DNA of 64,000 nucleotides from Candidatus Saccharimonadota bacterium (GTDB lineage: Bacteria; Patescibacteriota; Saccharimonadia; Saccharimonadales; UBA4665), in NCBI GenBank assembly GCA_013289705.1, contig JABCZM010000004.1:1-64000 (forward strand), given 5' to 3'. Made by a program: the position numbers and the translations under genes. Position 1 is the stretch's first letter. The number at the start of each line of letters is the position of its first letter. The notes under the pieces are model-generated. The model saw nothing but the letters and a program-made list of their open reading frames with translations, was not told the origin of the DNA and made no database searches. Shown piece by piece: positions 51,828 to 60,133 of this stretch.

Positions 51828-52379
51828 GTGCAGACAATCACCCTTGTAACTGGCAATAAACATAAGCTCACCGAATGGCAGCGGATGATTCCGGCAGCAA
51901 TTGAACTAAAATCGGTTGACGTAGACTTGGACGAGATACAAAGCCTTGATGTCGAGGCGGTCATCACCGATAAAGCAAAGCGAGCATATGCAATTGTTGG
52001 CGAGCCGATTATCGTTGAAGATGTGTCGGCTGGGCTCGATGAACTCCACGGCTTGCCTGGATCGTTTATTAAGTTTTTTAACGAAAAACTAGGTAATGAT
52101 GCACTGTTTCAGATGACAAAGATGACCACTAGCCCCACTGCAACTGCAGTTTGCGTGACAGCGTATTATGACGGCACAAGGCTGTTAATTGGCCATGGTG
52201 AAGTTCGGGGCAGCGTTGTTGCGCAGCGCAGTGATAACGGCTTTGGCTTCGATAGCTGCTTTGTGCCCGCCGGCGAAACCAAAACCTATGCCGAGATGCT
52301 TCCCTCCAAAAAAGACACCCTCAGCCACCGGGCAAAAGCCATCAAACAACTCGTTATAAAAATACAAGAACTAGCCTAG
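51828..52379 (+). CDS. RdgB/HAM1-like non-canonical purine NTP pyrophosphatase
   Basis: 183 residues from GTG 51828 with AGGAG eight bases upstream. The start TITLVTGNKHKLTEW is the conserved T-x-N-x-x-K motif; IIVEDVSAGLDELHGLPGSF matches the EDxGL.....PG block, and FGFDSCFVPAGETKTYAEM and KDTLSHRAKAI complete the family. It removes dITP and XTP from the nucleotide pool. Confidence 0.9.
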   Translation: MQTITLVTGNKHKLTEWQRMIPAAIELKSVDVDLDEIQSLDVEAVITDKAKRAYAIVGEPIIVEDVSAGLDELHGLPGSFIKFFNEKLGNDALFQMTKMTTSPTATAVCVTAYYDGTRLLIGHGEVRGSVVAQRSDNGFGFDSCFVPAGETKTYAEMLPSKKDTLSHRAKAIKQLVIKIQELA

Positions 52380-52480
52380 TCAATGTACACAAATCGTGCT
52401 ACAATCACCTCTGTTCTGTTGCGATTTAGCAGCAAAACCAAAACAAGAGGCGTAGTTCTAGTAACATGCGCATCGACAAG

Positions 52481-52557
52481 GCGGACTTAGCTCAGTTGGT
52501 AGAGCGTCGGGTTGTGGTTCCGAATGTCGCGGGTTCGATCCCCGTAGTTCGCCCCAA
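52481..52557 (+). tRNA. tRNA-His (anticodon GTG)
   Basis: Acceptor GCGGACT/AGTTCGC with the extra G-1 at 52481 opposite C73, the hallmark of tRNA-His. Anticodon stem TCGGG/TCCGA around loop TTGTGGT, T-arm GGGTTCGATCCC, encoded CCA. TACAAT near 52400 is the candidate -10 box. Confidence 0.95.
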
Positions 52558-52569
52558 ATAAATTTAAAA

Positions 52570-52595
52570 ATCTATTGACAATTACGTCAATAGAT
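52570..52595 (+). other. Perfect 10-base inverted repeat after tRNA-His
   Basis: ATCTATTGAC (52570-52579) and GTCAATAGAT (52586-52595) around AATTAC. There is no T-tract, so it is not a standard terminator; it may be an operator or a 3' processing hairpin. Confidence 0.6.
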
Positions 52596-52651
52596 CCTAC
52601 ACTCCTTGAGTTATGCAATACATACAATTACCAGCAACAGGTACTGCAAAG

Positions 52652-52675
52652 AAGGCCACTTCGGGGTCTTGTTTT
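52652..52675 (+). terminator. UUCG-loop hairpin, terminator-like
   Basis: AAGGCCAC - TTCG - GGGTCTT, seven pairs with one bulged A, followed by GTTTTGC. It is the same design as the hairpins at 6276 and 10545. Confidence 0.5.
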
Positions 52676-52711
52676 GCTATTGCATAAAATAATTTAAGCA
52701 ATCGCCATCTC

Positions 52712-52740
52712 AAAGCCCCCTCAAACGAGGGGGCTTTTTT
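52712..52740 (+). terminator. Strong Rho-independent terminator
   Basis: AAAGCCCCCTC - AAAC - GAGGGGGCTTT followed by TTT. It lies 27 bases before the next ATG, so it either ends the tRNA-His unit or acts as an attenuator in the leader of the acetyltransferase-like gene. Confidence 0.9.
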
Positions 52741-52766
52741 ATTGGCAAAAAATAGGAGAAATAATA

Positions 52767-53849
52767 ATGAGTGAATTAGAAATATTTTCAAGTACCGGTC
52801 AGTTGGGCACAGATGTGCGCCAAGACGATCGACTGTACCATAACGCCGAGTTTTTCTCGGCAAACTACGACCATGTAGAAAACCAGTTTAACAAGCTGCA
52901 AGTGGAGGCGGATGCTCGGCCGGAACCGATTAGCAGGGTCGTGTATAGAGGGGTTGTGAGCACAGAAGTTTTAGAAACCATACAAACAGGCGAACTCAGG
53001 CAAAATTTGGAAGTAGCGTTGCCATTAATTGAATTTTCAGCCAGATTCAGCGCACTGCGTACCTCACCACGTTTGGGCTGGCTAATCTACCTTGGGCACA
53101 ATGCCACAGATCGAGCAGCCACACCACTGCGAGAAGCGGCCAGCGATCCGCATAGCCAGCCAGCACCATCAGCCTATTCGCCCGTTGAACGAGTAGAACG
53201 AATGTTCCAAAGAGGACAATTAATCCGAACGACAATCGAAGCAAGCGACGTAGAACCATTACAGGAACTCTGGCAGCCGACTTTTGGCTGGAGTTTGCAG
53301 GAAATTGAAGCGCTACGTAACCGCTTAGAGCATGAACGCCAAGGTCCAGAGCATGAACGCAGTGTTTGGTTTGCGGCAACCTATAGCGGCGGGCTTTTGG
53401 TAAGTGCTGCCATGGCGGAACGATTGATTATTCCGGGTCCCGACGGCCCGATAAATCTAGTCGAAAGTACCGAATGGTGCACCCTGCGTGACAACGACAA
53501 CCCACAAAGATATACGGGTCAAGGCTTGATAACAGGAGCTTTAGTAGCAGTCAATACGCAGGTTTTGCACAGTTTGCGTGACAATGTGAATGGTCCACCG
53601 TTGATCTATGCAGAATGCAACGCCACCAGCCAATCGCATCGTGCCGGATATGGTGCTGGCTTTCGAATACCAACTAGGGACTACGCTCCGCAGTTCATAC
53701 CAAAAAATGTTACGGTGAATGACGGCATCGCACCAACCGGTTTGCGCGATTTTAACTTTCTGTATTTGAAAAGGTCGATACAGGCACAACACTACAATCA
53801 ACGAGCAACCGATCGAATTTTGCAGATTATTGAGCGAGGTCAGCTATGA
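52767..53849 (+). CDS. Putative GNAT-like acetyltransferase fused to an unknown N-terminal domain
   Basis: 360 residues, with AATAGGAG before ATG. From about 145 onwards the text resembles a GNAT fold: LIRTTIEASDVEPLQELW, SVWFAATYSGGLLVSAAMAE, a strand LVESTEWCTL, then RYTGQGLITGALVAVN in the place of acetyl-CoA motif A, and AECNATSQSHRAGYGAGFRI. The first 140 residues are unassigned. The gene overlaps a polyamine-type deacetylase gene by four bases, so opposite acetylation reactions may be coupled. The family call is tentative. Confidence 0.5.
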   Translation: MSELEIFSSTGQLGTDVRQDDRLYHNAEFFSANYDHVENQFNKLQVEADARPEPISRVVYRGVVSTEVLETIQTGELRQNLEVALPLIEFSARFSALRTSPRLGWLIYLGHNATDRAATPLREAASDPHSQPAPSAYSPVERVERMFQRGQLIRTTIEASDVEPLQELWQPTFGWSLQEIEALRNRLEHERQGPEHERSVWFAATYSGGLLVSAAMAERLIIPGPDGPINLVESTEWCTLRDNDNPQRYTGQGLITGALVAVNTQVLHSLRDNVNGPPLIYAECNATSQSHRAGYGAGFRIPTRDYAPQFIPKNVTVNDGIAPTGLRDFNFLYLKRSIQAQHYNQRATDRILQIIERGQL

Positions 53850-54799
53850 TAACCGTCTACACCGATGCCCATAAGGCTCATAATCCACCTTACGAAATCT
53901 ACGACGGCAAACTTACACCCTACGCCGAATCGGCAGACCGGGCAGAAGCCATAGTTGCCGCTCTACAAGTCAATCAGCTCGGAACAATCATGGCACCACG
54001 ACAGTTTGCAGCCCACCATATACGAGCAGTGCATCAGCAAGCGTACATTGATTTTTTGCGTCAACGCTCGCAAGGTCTCAAGACTGACGAAATTCTGTAT
54101 CCATCATATTTTATGAGTGATACGTATGCGCCGGTCACCGCCAATACATATGCTGCGGCCCGTGCAGCAGTGAACGCCGCATTGACTGGTGCACAACTAG
54201 TATTGGATGGGGAGCCGGTAGTTTACAGTCTGTGCCGGCCACCGGGCCATCATGCAGGCCATCATGCTATGGGTGGGTACTGCTACTTCAATAATGCCGC
54301 GATTGCCGCGCAGTATATGTCGGTTAAAGGCCGCGTGGCGATTCTGGATATCGACTTTCACCATGGTAACGGAACACAAGATGCTTTTTACGACCGTGAT
54401 GATGTGCTGTATATATCAATTCATGCCGACCCGCGAACACGCTACCCATACAGCAGCGGTTTTAGATCGGAACGCGGCCATAGCAAAGGACGGGGATACA
54501 CCCATAACTTTCCTTTGGCAATTGGCACTAGCGATATGCAATACCTAAAAACACTGCAGCGTGCACTCAAGGAAGTTACCGATTTCAGACCAGACTTTCT
54601 GGTTGTATCTGCCGGTTTTGACACGTTTGTCGCCGACCCGATTGGTGGTTTTTCCTTAAGCAGTGATATCTACAAAGACATTGCGGAACAGATTAACATG
54701 CTCCACTTGCCCACCCTTTTGATTCAGGAAGGTGGCTATAATGTTGCATACTTGGGAACACTTGTAGCGAACTTTTTGACCGGTTTTGGCCGTATATAA
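53846..54799 (+). CDS. Histone deacetylase/acetylpolyamine amidohydrolase family protein
   Basis: 317 residues, arginase-deacetylase fold. RPPGHHAGHHAMGGYCYFN at 131-149 holds the catalytic His pair, DIDFHHGNGTQ at 168-178 supplies zinc ligands Asp170 and His172, and GFDTFVADPIGGF supplies Asp264. EGGYN near the end has the transition-state Tyr. Bacterial members deacetylate acetylpolyamines or small acetylated metabolites. Coupling to the preceding gene by a four-base overlap suggests that both act on one compound. Confidence 0.88.
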   Translation: MITVYTDAHKAHNPPYEIYDGKLTPYAESADRAEAIVAALQVNQLGTIMAPRQFAAHHIRAVHQQAYIDFLRQRSQGLKTDEILYPSYFMSDTYAPVTANTYAAARAAVNAALTGAQLVLDGEPVVYSLCRPPGHHAGHHAMGGYCYFNNAAIAAQYMSVKGRVAILDIDFHHGNGTQDAFYDRDDVLYISIHADPRTRYPYSSGFRSERGHSKGRGYTHNFPLAIGTSDMQYLKTLQRALKEVTDFRPDFLVVSAGFDTFVADPIGGFSLSSDIYKDIAEQINMLHLPTLLIQEGGYNVAYLGTLVANFLTGFGRI

Positions 54800-54814
54800 A
54801 AGTCCGGCAGGTTT

Positions 54815-55426
54815 CTATTTCTTTTTGAATAGAATACTGCCAACACTTAAGACAACGGCGATAAGACTAACTACTAGAGGGACTGTGGTGTTACTAGTTT
54901 TTTCGGTCGGAGTTGTTGCGCTGTCGGTTAAGTCGTTCACGACTTTTGTCACCGAGTATGGTCCGGCGTTGCCTGTCGCATCATCGCTACCTGCTGGCTT
55001 TTGGTCCCAGTGAACAGTGGTACCATCGGCGTAGGTTTGGTAGGCTTTCCAATCAAGTTCCGTAGCATTTGCCGGGACTTGGGCGCTAAAGCTAAAGTCC
55101 TGACGTTGACCAACCGGAATCGCGCCATCGCTCCAGGTAATTGCCATCACTTCGGGGTCTTTGCCAGTACTAGTAGTTGTCTGAATAGTCCAACCATCCC
55201 TGCTGGTTGGCGTCACGTTGGTCACGCCGACAGGAATAGCAAGCTTTAGATTCACCACTGGCGTCTGCTGCTCATTAGGTACACTAACGTTAAACGTCAG
55301 CTCGCTGCCAATACCAGTTTGGCTAGGCGTCACAATAACGTGCGCGCTAACAAATGCCGGAGCACTCAACAGCGCAAGTGCTGGGATACTTGCTAACATT
55401 TTTCGAATCAGACCAACATGCTTCAT
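54815..55426 (-). CDS. YcnI-like (DUF1775) surface protein
   Basis: 203 residues from ATG 55426 with GAGGAG upstream. A signal peptide (MLASIPALALLSAPAFVSA) is followed directly by HVIVTPSQTGIGSELTFNVSV, so the mature protein would begin with His, the copper ligand of YcnI. Trp residues in the domain (SRDGWTI and ITWSDG) fit the family. A C-terminal helix (VPLVVSLIAVVLSVGSILF) with KKK anchors it. It probably binds copper outside the cell. Confidence 0.85.
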   Translation of the reverse strand: MKHVGLIRKMLASIPALALLSAPAFVSAHVIVTPSQTGIGSELTFNVSVPNEQQTPVVNLKLAIPVGVTNVTPTSRDGWTIQTTTSTGKDPEVMAITWSDGAIPVGQRQDFSFSAQVPANATELDWKAYQTYADGTTVHWDQKPAGSDDATGNAGPYSVTKVVNDLTDSATTPTEKTSNTTVPLVVSLIAVVLSVGSILFKKK

Positions 55427-55427
55427 T

Positions 55428-55994
55428 TTAACTCCTCGTTTTACCACTTTTACGCTTTATACCAGCGAGTGATTTACGATCTACGAAGACTCGAATACCG
55501 ACCATTACCACAATTATTGCTAGTGTCATACCAACGAGCAATAGCTCTGTGTCAGCATTGGATCTTTTAACGGCCGTTGCCACGCGTAGTTCGTAGTTTG
55601 TTGTGAAGCTTTTATCGGCCGAACTTTTGGCCGTCCCAATCACCACAATTTCGTAGACATCAATCTTCGGAAAGATAACGGTTGTGATACCCGTTGAAGG
55701 ATTGCCCACAAACTCAGGGCCTACAGAAACCTGCTGAATTCGTTTGCCATGCTCAACCACCTGCAAGTTAATTGTGTACTTACTTAGCTCAAACTCGCCA
55801 GTGTTTTTGTATAAGAGGAGTTCTAGCTTGGTGGGGGCACCCGCCATGGGCTTGTCGTCTGGTGGTACATGCAATACTGCCACTGTGCCGTTATTGGTCT
55901 TGAGAATATGCGCCGAGGCAGTTGGAGCCGGTGCAAACAGTAGCAAAAGACAGAGGCACAAGCCGGATGTAAAGCGTTTGAATGTCTTGTCCAT
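55428..55994 (-). CDS. CopC-like extracytoplasmic membrane protein
   Basis: 188 residues, AAAGG before the ATG. A signal peptide ending PAPTASA is followed by HILKTNNGTVAVLHVPPDDKP, again with His at or near the mature N-terminus, a beta domain and one C-terminal helix (LLLVGMTLAIIVVMVGIRVFV) with a basic tail. The architecture and adjacency (one base from the YcnI start) suggest a second metal-handling surface protein; the family match is weaker than for YcnI. Confidence 0.6.
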   Translation of the reverse strand: MDKTFKRFTSGLCLCLLLLFAPAPTASAHILKTNNGTVAVLHVPPDDKPMAGAPTKLELLLYKNTGEFELSKYTINLQVVEHGKRIQQVSVGPEFVGNPSTGITTVIFPKIDVYEIVVIGTAKSSADKSFTTNYELRVATAVKRSNADTELLLVGMTLAIIVVMVGIRVFVDRKSLAGIKRKSGKTRS

Positions 55995-56147
55995 GTATTA
56001 CCTTTTCGAAAGTCATCAATCACTAACTGTTAACTACTATACCGTGTTGTTCTATAAATATGGACTCTAGAACTTGCGTAGCATACCGGTGGCCGTAAAT
56101 GTCTGTGCAACTTGCTATAATAGTCCTTAATTAATAGGGGGAAACGT

Positions 56148-57983
56148 GTGTTTCATAAAGTCCGACATTCCGTGCGTCAATATTGGCAACTTGTAACCGC
56201 CATCGTAGCAGCACTTATCAGCCTTGGCTTCCAGCTTTTTGGGCCACACGTTATAGGAAACTGGATACTTGGCGTCACCTCGCTACTGTTGGTCATACCA
56301 CTGCTGGTAGATATGTGGGAAGATGTTCGAACCGGCACCTACGGCATCGACATATTGGCCGCCACTGCGGTAGTTGGTTCTGTCGTTCTGCACCAATATT
56401 GGACAGCAATTGTGATTGTTATTATGGTCGCCAGCGGCGAAGGCCTAGAGGCGTTTGCACAGCGACGAGCACACGGTGAACTGAAAGCATTGCTTGCAAG
56501 AGCACCTCAGCAAGCACACCTTATTCGAGGCCGAAAAAACCTTGATGTTGCGGCAAGCGAAGTACAAGCCGGTGACAAAATAATCATTAAATCTGGCGAG
56601 GTTGTGCCAGTTGACGCAATCATCCTTGAAGGCAAAGCTAGTTTTGACGAAGCATCACTGACTGGCGAAAGCCTGCCGGTCACAAAACAAGTTGGCGAGC
56701 AAATCTTGAGCGGCACCATTAATATGGATGGTGTTATCACCGCAAAAGCAGTCCACACTGCGGCCGACAGCCAGTACGAACAGATTGTTTCATTGGTGAA
56801 AGGCGCTGCCAATAATAAAGCACCGTTTGTGCGTTTGGCTGATCGCTACAGCATTCCCTTTACAATCACAGCCTATATTATTGCGGCGGCGGCTTGGGTA
56901 ACTGGCCACCATGCTATACGTTTTTTGGAAGTTATTGTGGTTGCCACGCCTTGCCCGCTGTTGCTTGCGGCACCAATTGCTTTGATTTCCGGGATGAGCC
57001 GAGCCAGTAAGTACGGCATTATCATCAAAACTGGTTCCGCGCTAGAGCGCCTGGCAGAGGCCGAGACGTTCGCGTTTGATAAAACCGGTACGCTTACCGA
57101 AGGCGAGCCACAAGTCGATACTGTCACAGCCTTCAAGCCATATAACAAGAATGAAGTTCTGGGCCTGGCTGCCAGCCTAGAATACGGTTCGGTACACGTG
57201 CTAGCTCAGGCCATTATCAAGGCAACTGACACTAAACATGTTAACTTTACCAAGGCAAAGCACCTCCAGGAAATTTCGGGCAGTGGTATGAAAGCAATTT
57301 TGCATGGCAAGGAGGTGCTTGTTGGACGGCTTGGGCTACTCGCAGAGCATGCGGTTGATCTGGCACAGCACAGCGTGCCAAAGCAGACGGCAACCTATGT
57401 GGCAGTCGACGGCAAGTTAGCAGGAATCATCACCTTCAAAGACGAACCTCGTGCAGAGAGCAAGCGCACACTGGAACAACTCAAGAAATTCGGTGTTAAA
57501 AATCTACTCATGGTAACAGGCGATAACAAAGAGGCCGCTCAAGTGGTTGCCAAAAAATTGGGCATTGGCAAAGTCTATGCCGAAGCCTCGCCTGGTGACA
57601 AGCTATATACCATCGAAAAACTCAAAGATCGACCAGTCGCTTTTGTTGGCGACGGCGTAAACGATGCACCAGTCCTAACTGCCTCGGACATTGGCATTGC
57701 ACTCGGCGCTCGTGGCTCTACTGCAGCCAGTGAGTCAGCCGATGTGGTGATTATGCGCGATGATATCAGCTACGTAGCCCAGGCGGTTGGCATCGCGCGG
57801 CGCAGTTTTAGCATCGCCAAACAGAGCATTATCATTGGCATTATGCTCAGCCTAATCCTGATGCTAGTCTTCGCCACCGGCAAATTCTCACCACTGCTCG
57901 GTGCCGTGCTGCAGGAATTTGTTGATGTATTTGTGATCTTCAACGCCTTGCGTGCCCACTTGAATCCAAAAGCCGAGGCATAG
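56148..57983 (+). CDS. P1B-type heavy-metal ATPase with TPC motif
   Basis: 611 residues from GTG with AGGGGGAAA upstream; TATAAT at 56116-56121. There is no N-terminal metal-binding domain. Motifs: LTGESLPVTK at 171-180, the metal-site ATPCPLLLAAP with T267-P268-C269-P270, phosphorylation site DKTGTLTEG at Asp311, and GDGVNDAPVL. The usual HP motif reads SVHVLAQAI (Val for Pro). The TPC signature differs from copper (CPC) and SPC pumps. Divergent YcnI-like and CopC-like genes point to copper or a related metal. Confidence 0.88.
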   Translation: MFHKVRHSVRQYWQLVTAIVAALISLGFQLFGPHVIGNWILGVTSLLLVIPLLVDMWEDVRTGTYGIDILAATAVVGSVVLHQYWTAIVIVIMVASGEGLEAFAQRRAHGELKALLARAPQQAHLIRGRKNLDVAASEVQAGDKIIIKSGEVVPVDAIILEGKASFDEASLTGESLPVTKQVGEQILSGTINMDGVITAKAVHTAADSQYEQIVSLVKGAANNKAPFVRLADRYSIPFTITAYIIAAAAWVTGHHAIRFLEVIVVATPCPLLLAAPIALISGMSRASKYGIIIKTGSALERLAEAETFAFDKTGTLTEGEPQVDTVTAFKPYNKNEVLGLAASLEYGSVHVLAQAIIKATDTKHVNFTKAKHLQEISGSGMKAILHGKEVLVGRLGLLAEHAVDLAQHSVPKQTATYVAVDGKLAGIITFKDEPRAESKRTLEQLKKFGVKNLLMVTGDNKEAAQVVAKKLGIGKVYAEASPGDKLYTIEKLKDRPVAFVGDGVNDAPVLTASDIGIALGARGSTAASESADVVIMRDDISYVAQAVGIARRSFSIAKQSIIIGIMLSLILMLVFATGKFSPLLGAVLQEFVDVFVIFNALRAHLNPKAEA

Positions 57984-57986
57984 CCA

Positions 57987-58625
57987 CTACCGTACTTGGG
58001 TTAACACGACTGCAACCACCAGTGGTACAAGCAAGTTATCAAGGCCTTCGACAGCCAGATTCTCAAGCACGGTTGCCACAGCCGCCAAACCAAGCACGCC
58101 AAACCAAGCTAAGCGTGTTGTATCGGCGCTATATCCCAACAATATCGCCGCCGAGATTACAAAAAATGTCAGTGTGCCAATGACTGTCTTGGAATGGCCA
58201 AACACATGATATTTCTTTCCTTTTTTAATGCCGTACTCGACGCCAACCACGGCCGCCATACCATCCGCCACGCTCATTTGCAGTAGTGCTGCAGCGTAGA
58301 TACCCTTGCTGTGTGTTATAAACGTCAGTAGCCCCACAACCAGCGCAAAATACATCTCACCCCATGTTGGTCGTTGCACGCTATGAATCGCCTGGAAAAT
58401 ATGCAGCCATTTAGAAATAAGCACCACAATGGCAAAACCGACACTCAACAGACGGATTTCATTCCACGTCAAAAAAAATGGCCAGAAAGCCACAAACGAT
58501 CCAACGGTTAAGTGTATAAACTTTCGACTTAGCTCTGAATCAATCCGATGTTTACGCCACCAGAATTCCGACGCACATAAAACCAAAAAAATCAGACCCA
58601 CCGCAGCAATAAAAAGTAAAGGCAT
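57987..58625 (-). CDS. Dolichol/phytol-kinase-like membrane protein
   Basis: 212 residues, six to seven membrane helices. The family marks of SEC59/DGK1/VTE5 proteins are present: ELSRKFIHLTVGSFVAF, SVADGMAAVVGVEYG, FGHSKTVIGTLTFFV and a closing EGLDNLLVPLVVA. These enzymes phosphorylate polyprenols or diacylglycerol with CTP. Here the likely substrate is a polyprenol or lipid alcohol. TACAAT lies seven bases before the ATG on this strand. Confidence 0.8.
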   Translation of the reverse strand: MPLLFIAAVGLIFLVLCASEFWWRKHRIDSELSRKFIHLTVGSFVAFWPFFLTWNEIRLLSVGFAIVVLISKWLHIFQAIHSVQRPTWGEMYFALVVGLLTFITHSKGIYAAALLQMSVADGMAAVVGVEYGIKKGKKYHVFGHSKTVIGTLTFFVISAAILLGYSADTTRLAWFGVLGLAAVATVLENLAVEGLDNLLVPLVVAVVLTQVR

Positions 58626-58664
58626 TAGTTCTATTGTACTCCAGGATACTAAAGGCAGATGATC

Positions 58665-58741
58665 TGGTCGGGGTGGCGAGATTTGAACTCACGACCTCGT
58701 CGTCCCGAACGACGCGCGCTACCAAGCTGCGCTACACCCCG
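58665..58741 (-). tRNA. tRNA-Pro (anticodon CGG)
   Basis: On this strand the acceptor is CGGGGTG/CACCCCG, anticodon stem CGTCG/CGACG around loop TTCGGGA, T-arm GAGTTCAAATC and encoded CCA. It reads CCG. Confidence 0.95.
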
Positions 58742-58827
58742 TAATAACTAATAGGCATTTTAGCAAATTTAACCCTACACAAATAGTAAGACGAACGAAT
58801 GCTGTTTATAAATAGGAATGAACACTC

Positions 58828-58903
58828 TGGTCGGGGTGAAAGGACTCGAACCTTCGACCTCAGCGTCCCAAACGCCGCGCGCTACCAACTGCGCCACACC
58901 CCG
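58828..58903 (-). tRNA. tRNA-Pro (anticodon TGG)
   Basis: Acceptor CGGGGTG/CACCCCG, anticodon stem CGGCG/CGCTG around loop TTTGGGA, T-arm AGGTTCGAGTC and encoded CCA. It is a second Pro isoacceptor 87 bases from the first. Confidence 0.95.
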
Positions 58904-58966
58904 ATACTAGGGTGTTCATTCTTAGTCATCAACAACCGTGATTGTAGCAAATAACAGATGAAAAAG

Positions 58967-59767
58967 CTAGGGTTCGTAGATTTGGCGCACGGCTTTGGCG
59001 GCAACAGCCAGGGCCGTCTGAGTATCAACATCGACCAAAACAGCGTTAAATTGGCGACGACCGGTAGTTTCTAGCAGGTTTCGTGTTTGAATGTCATTGT
59101 ACCAGCGCGGGATGACGCTGCCGAATGTTACGCCAAGCGACGAGTCGAATGAGCCACACATGCCAACGTCGGTTTGGTGGGCCGTACCATCGCCCAACAC
59201 CTGCGTATCGGCTGTTGGCACATGCCAGTGATCACCAATTACCGCCGTTACCTTGCCGTCCAGATATTTACCAATTACCACCTTTTCACTGCTAAAATCA
59301 CCGTGAAAATTCACAATCGTCGCAACCCGTGATACATCCTTTTGTGATAGCAGCACGCTATCAATCGCTTTCAGTGGGTTGTCGACTTCTCTGCCCGCAT
59401 CGCGACCAACAATCTTGCCAAGCAAGCTCACAATTAGCACTTTGCCTTTTGGGCTATCGACGTATTTATAGCCCGGGCCTGGACAGTCATGCATGTTTAT
59501 TGGACCGGTTACTGGGACGTTTGGATCATTGAGCAGCGAAAAAATTTCATCGCGGGCTGGCGTATGATTGCCACCCGTAAAGCCATCCACGCCAGCCTTT
59601 TGAAGACGCCGATAGTCAGTCACTCGCATGCCCTTGCCTTCGCTGACGTTTTCGGCCTGTGCAATCACCACATCTATCTGTTCGTCTTTGCGGAGGGCCG
59701 GCAAAAGTTTTTCGATAACTTCAATCCCAACCTCGCCCATGACATCACCAACATATAAAATTCGCAT
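58967..59767 (-). CDS. YmdB-like metallophosphoesterase
   Basis: 266 residues. MRILYVGDVMGEVG with metal-binding Asp8, AQAENVSEGKGMR, the GGNHTPARDEI box, the VNFHGDFSSEK strand and GDHWHVPTADTQVL match the TIGR00282/YmdB family, di-iron phosphodiesterases that act on cyclic nucleotides. In Bacillus the ymdB gene follows rny, the RNase Y gene; the same two genes are close together here. Confidence 0.9.
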   Translation of the reverse strand: MRILYVGDVMGEVGIEVIEKLLPALRKDEQIDVVIAQAENVSEGKGMRVTDYRRLQKAGVDGFTGGNHTPARDEIFSLLNDPNVPVTGPINMHDCPGPGYKYVDSPKGKVLIVSLLGKIVGRDAGREVDNPLKAIDSVLLSQKDVSRVATIVNFHGDFSSEKVVIGKYLDGKVTAVIGDHWHVPTADTQVLGDGTAHQTDVGMCGSFDSSLGVTFGSVIPRWYNDIQTRNLLETTGRRQFNAVLVDVDTQTALAVAAKAVRQIYEP

Positions 59768-59829
59768 AGGCTTTATTCTACCTGCTTACTAGCATAAGAT
59801 GCATTAACAGTAACAGGCATAAGCTAACA

Positions 59830-60105
59830 TTAATACTCTAATTTCACACCGGTTTTTTGAGCAATTGTTTCTATCCAGCGTTCTAGCCGCGCAAGTTGTG
59901 CATCGCGAGCGGTGTTGTCTTTTTCGATATCATCGAGCCGTTTCAGGAACGCGTCGAGCGTTGCAGTAAGGTGATCAAACTTTTCCTCGAGTGTATCAAT
60001 CCGCGAATCGAGTTGTTTGAATTGTTTATCGAAGTACGCAAAAACTTTGACCCCAAATTCATCAAGTGCCTGATCCAAATCCTGCTTTGTAACAAAATCG
60101 CTCAT
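59830..60105 (-). CDS. Coiled-coil hypothetical protein
   Basis: 91 residues from ATG 60105, nine bases after TACAAT on this strand. Nearly the whole chain is a predicted coiled coil (FDKQFKQLDSRIDTLEEKFD and LDAFLKRLDDIEKDNTARD). It lies between YmdB and RNase Y genes. The function is unknown. Confidence 0.65.
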   Translation of the reverse strand: MSDFVTKQDLDQALDEFGVKVFAYFDKQFKQLDSRIDTLEEKFDHLTATLDAFLKRLDDIEKDNTARDAQLARLERWIETIAQKTGVKLEY

Positions 60106-60133
60106 AGGAACTTTATTGTACCACTCAGACGTG

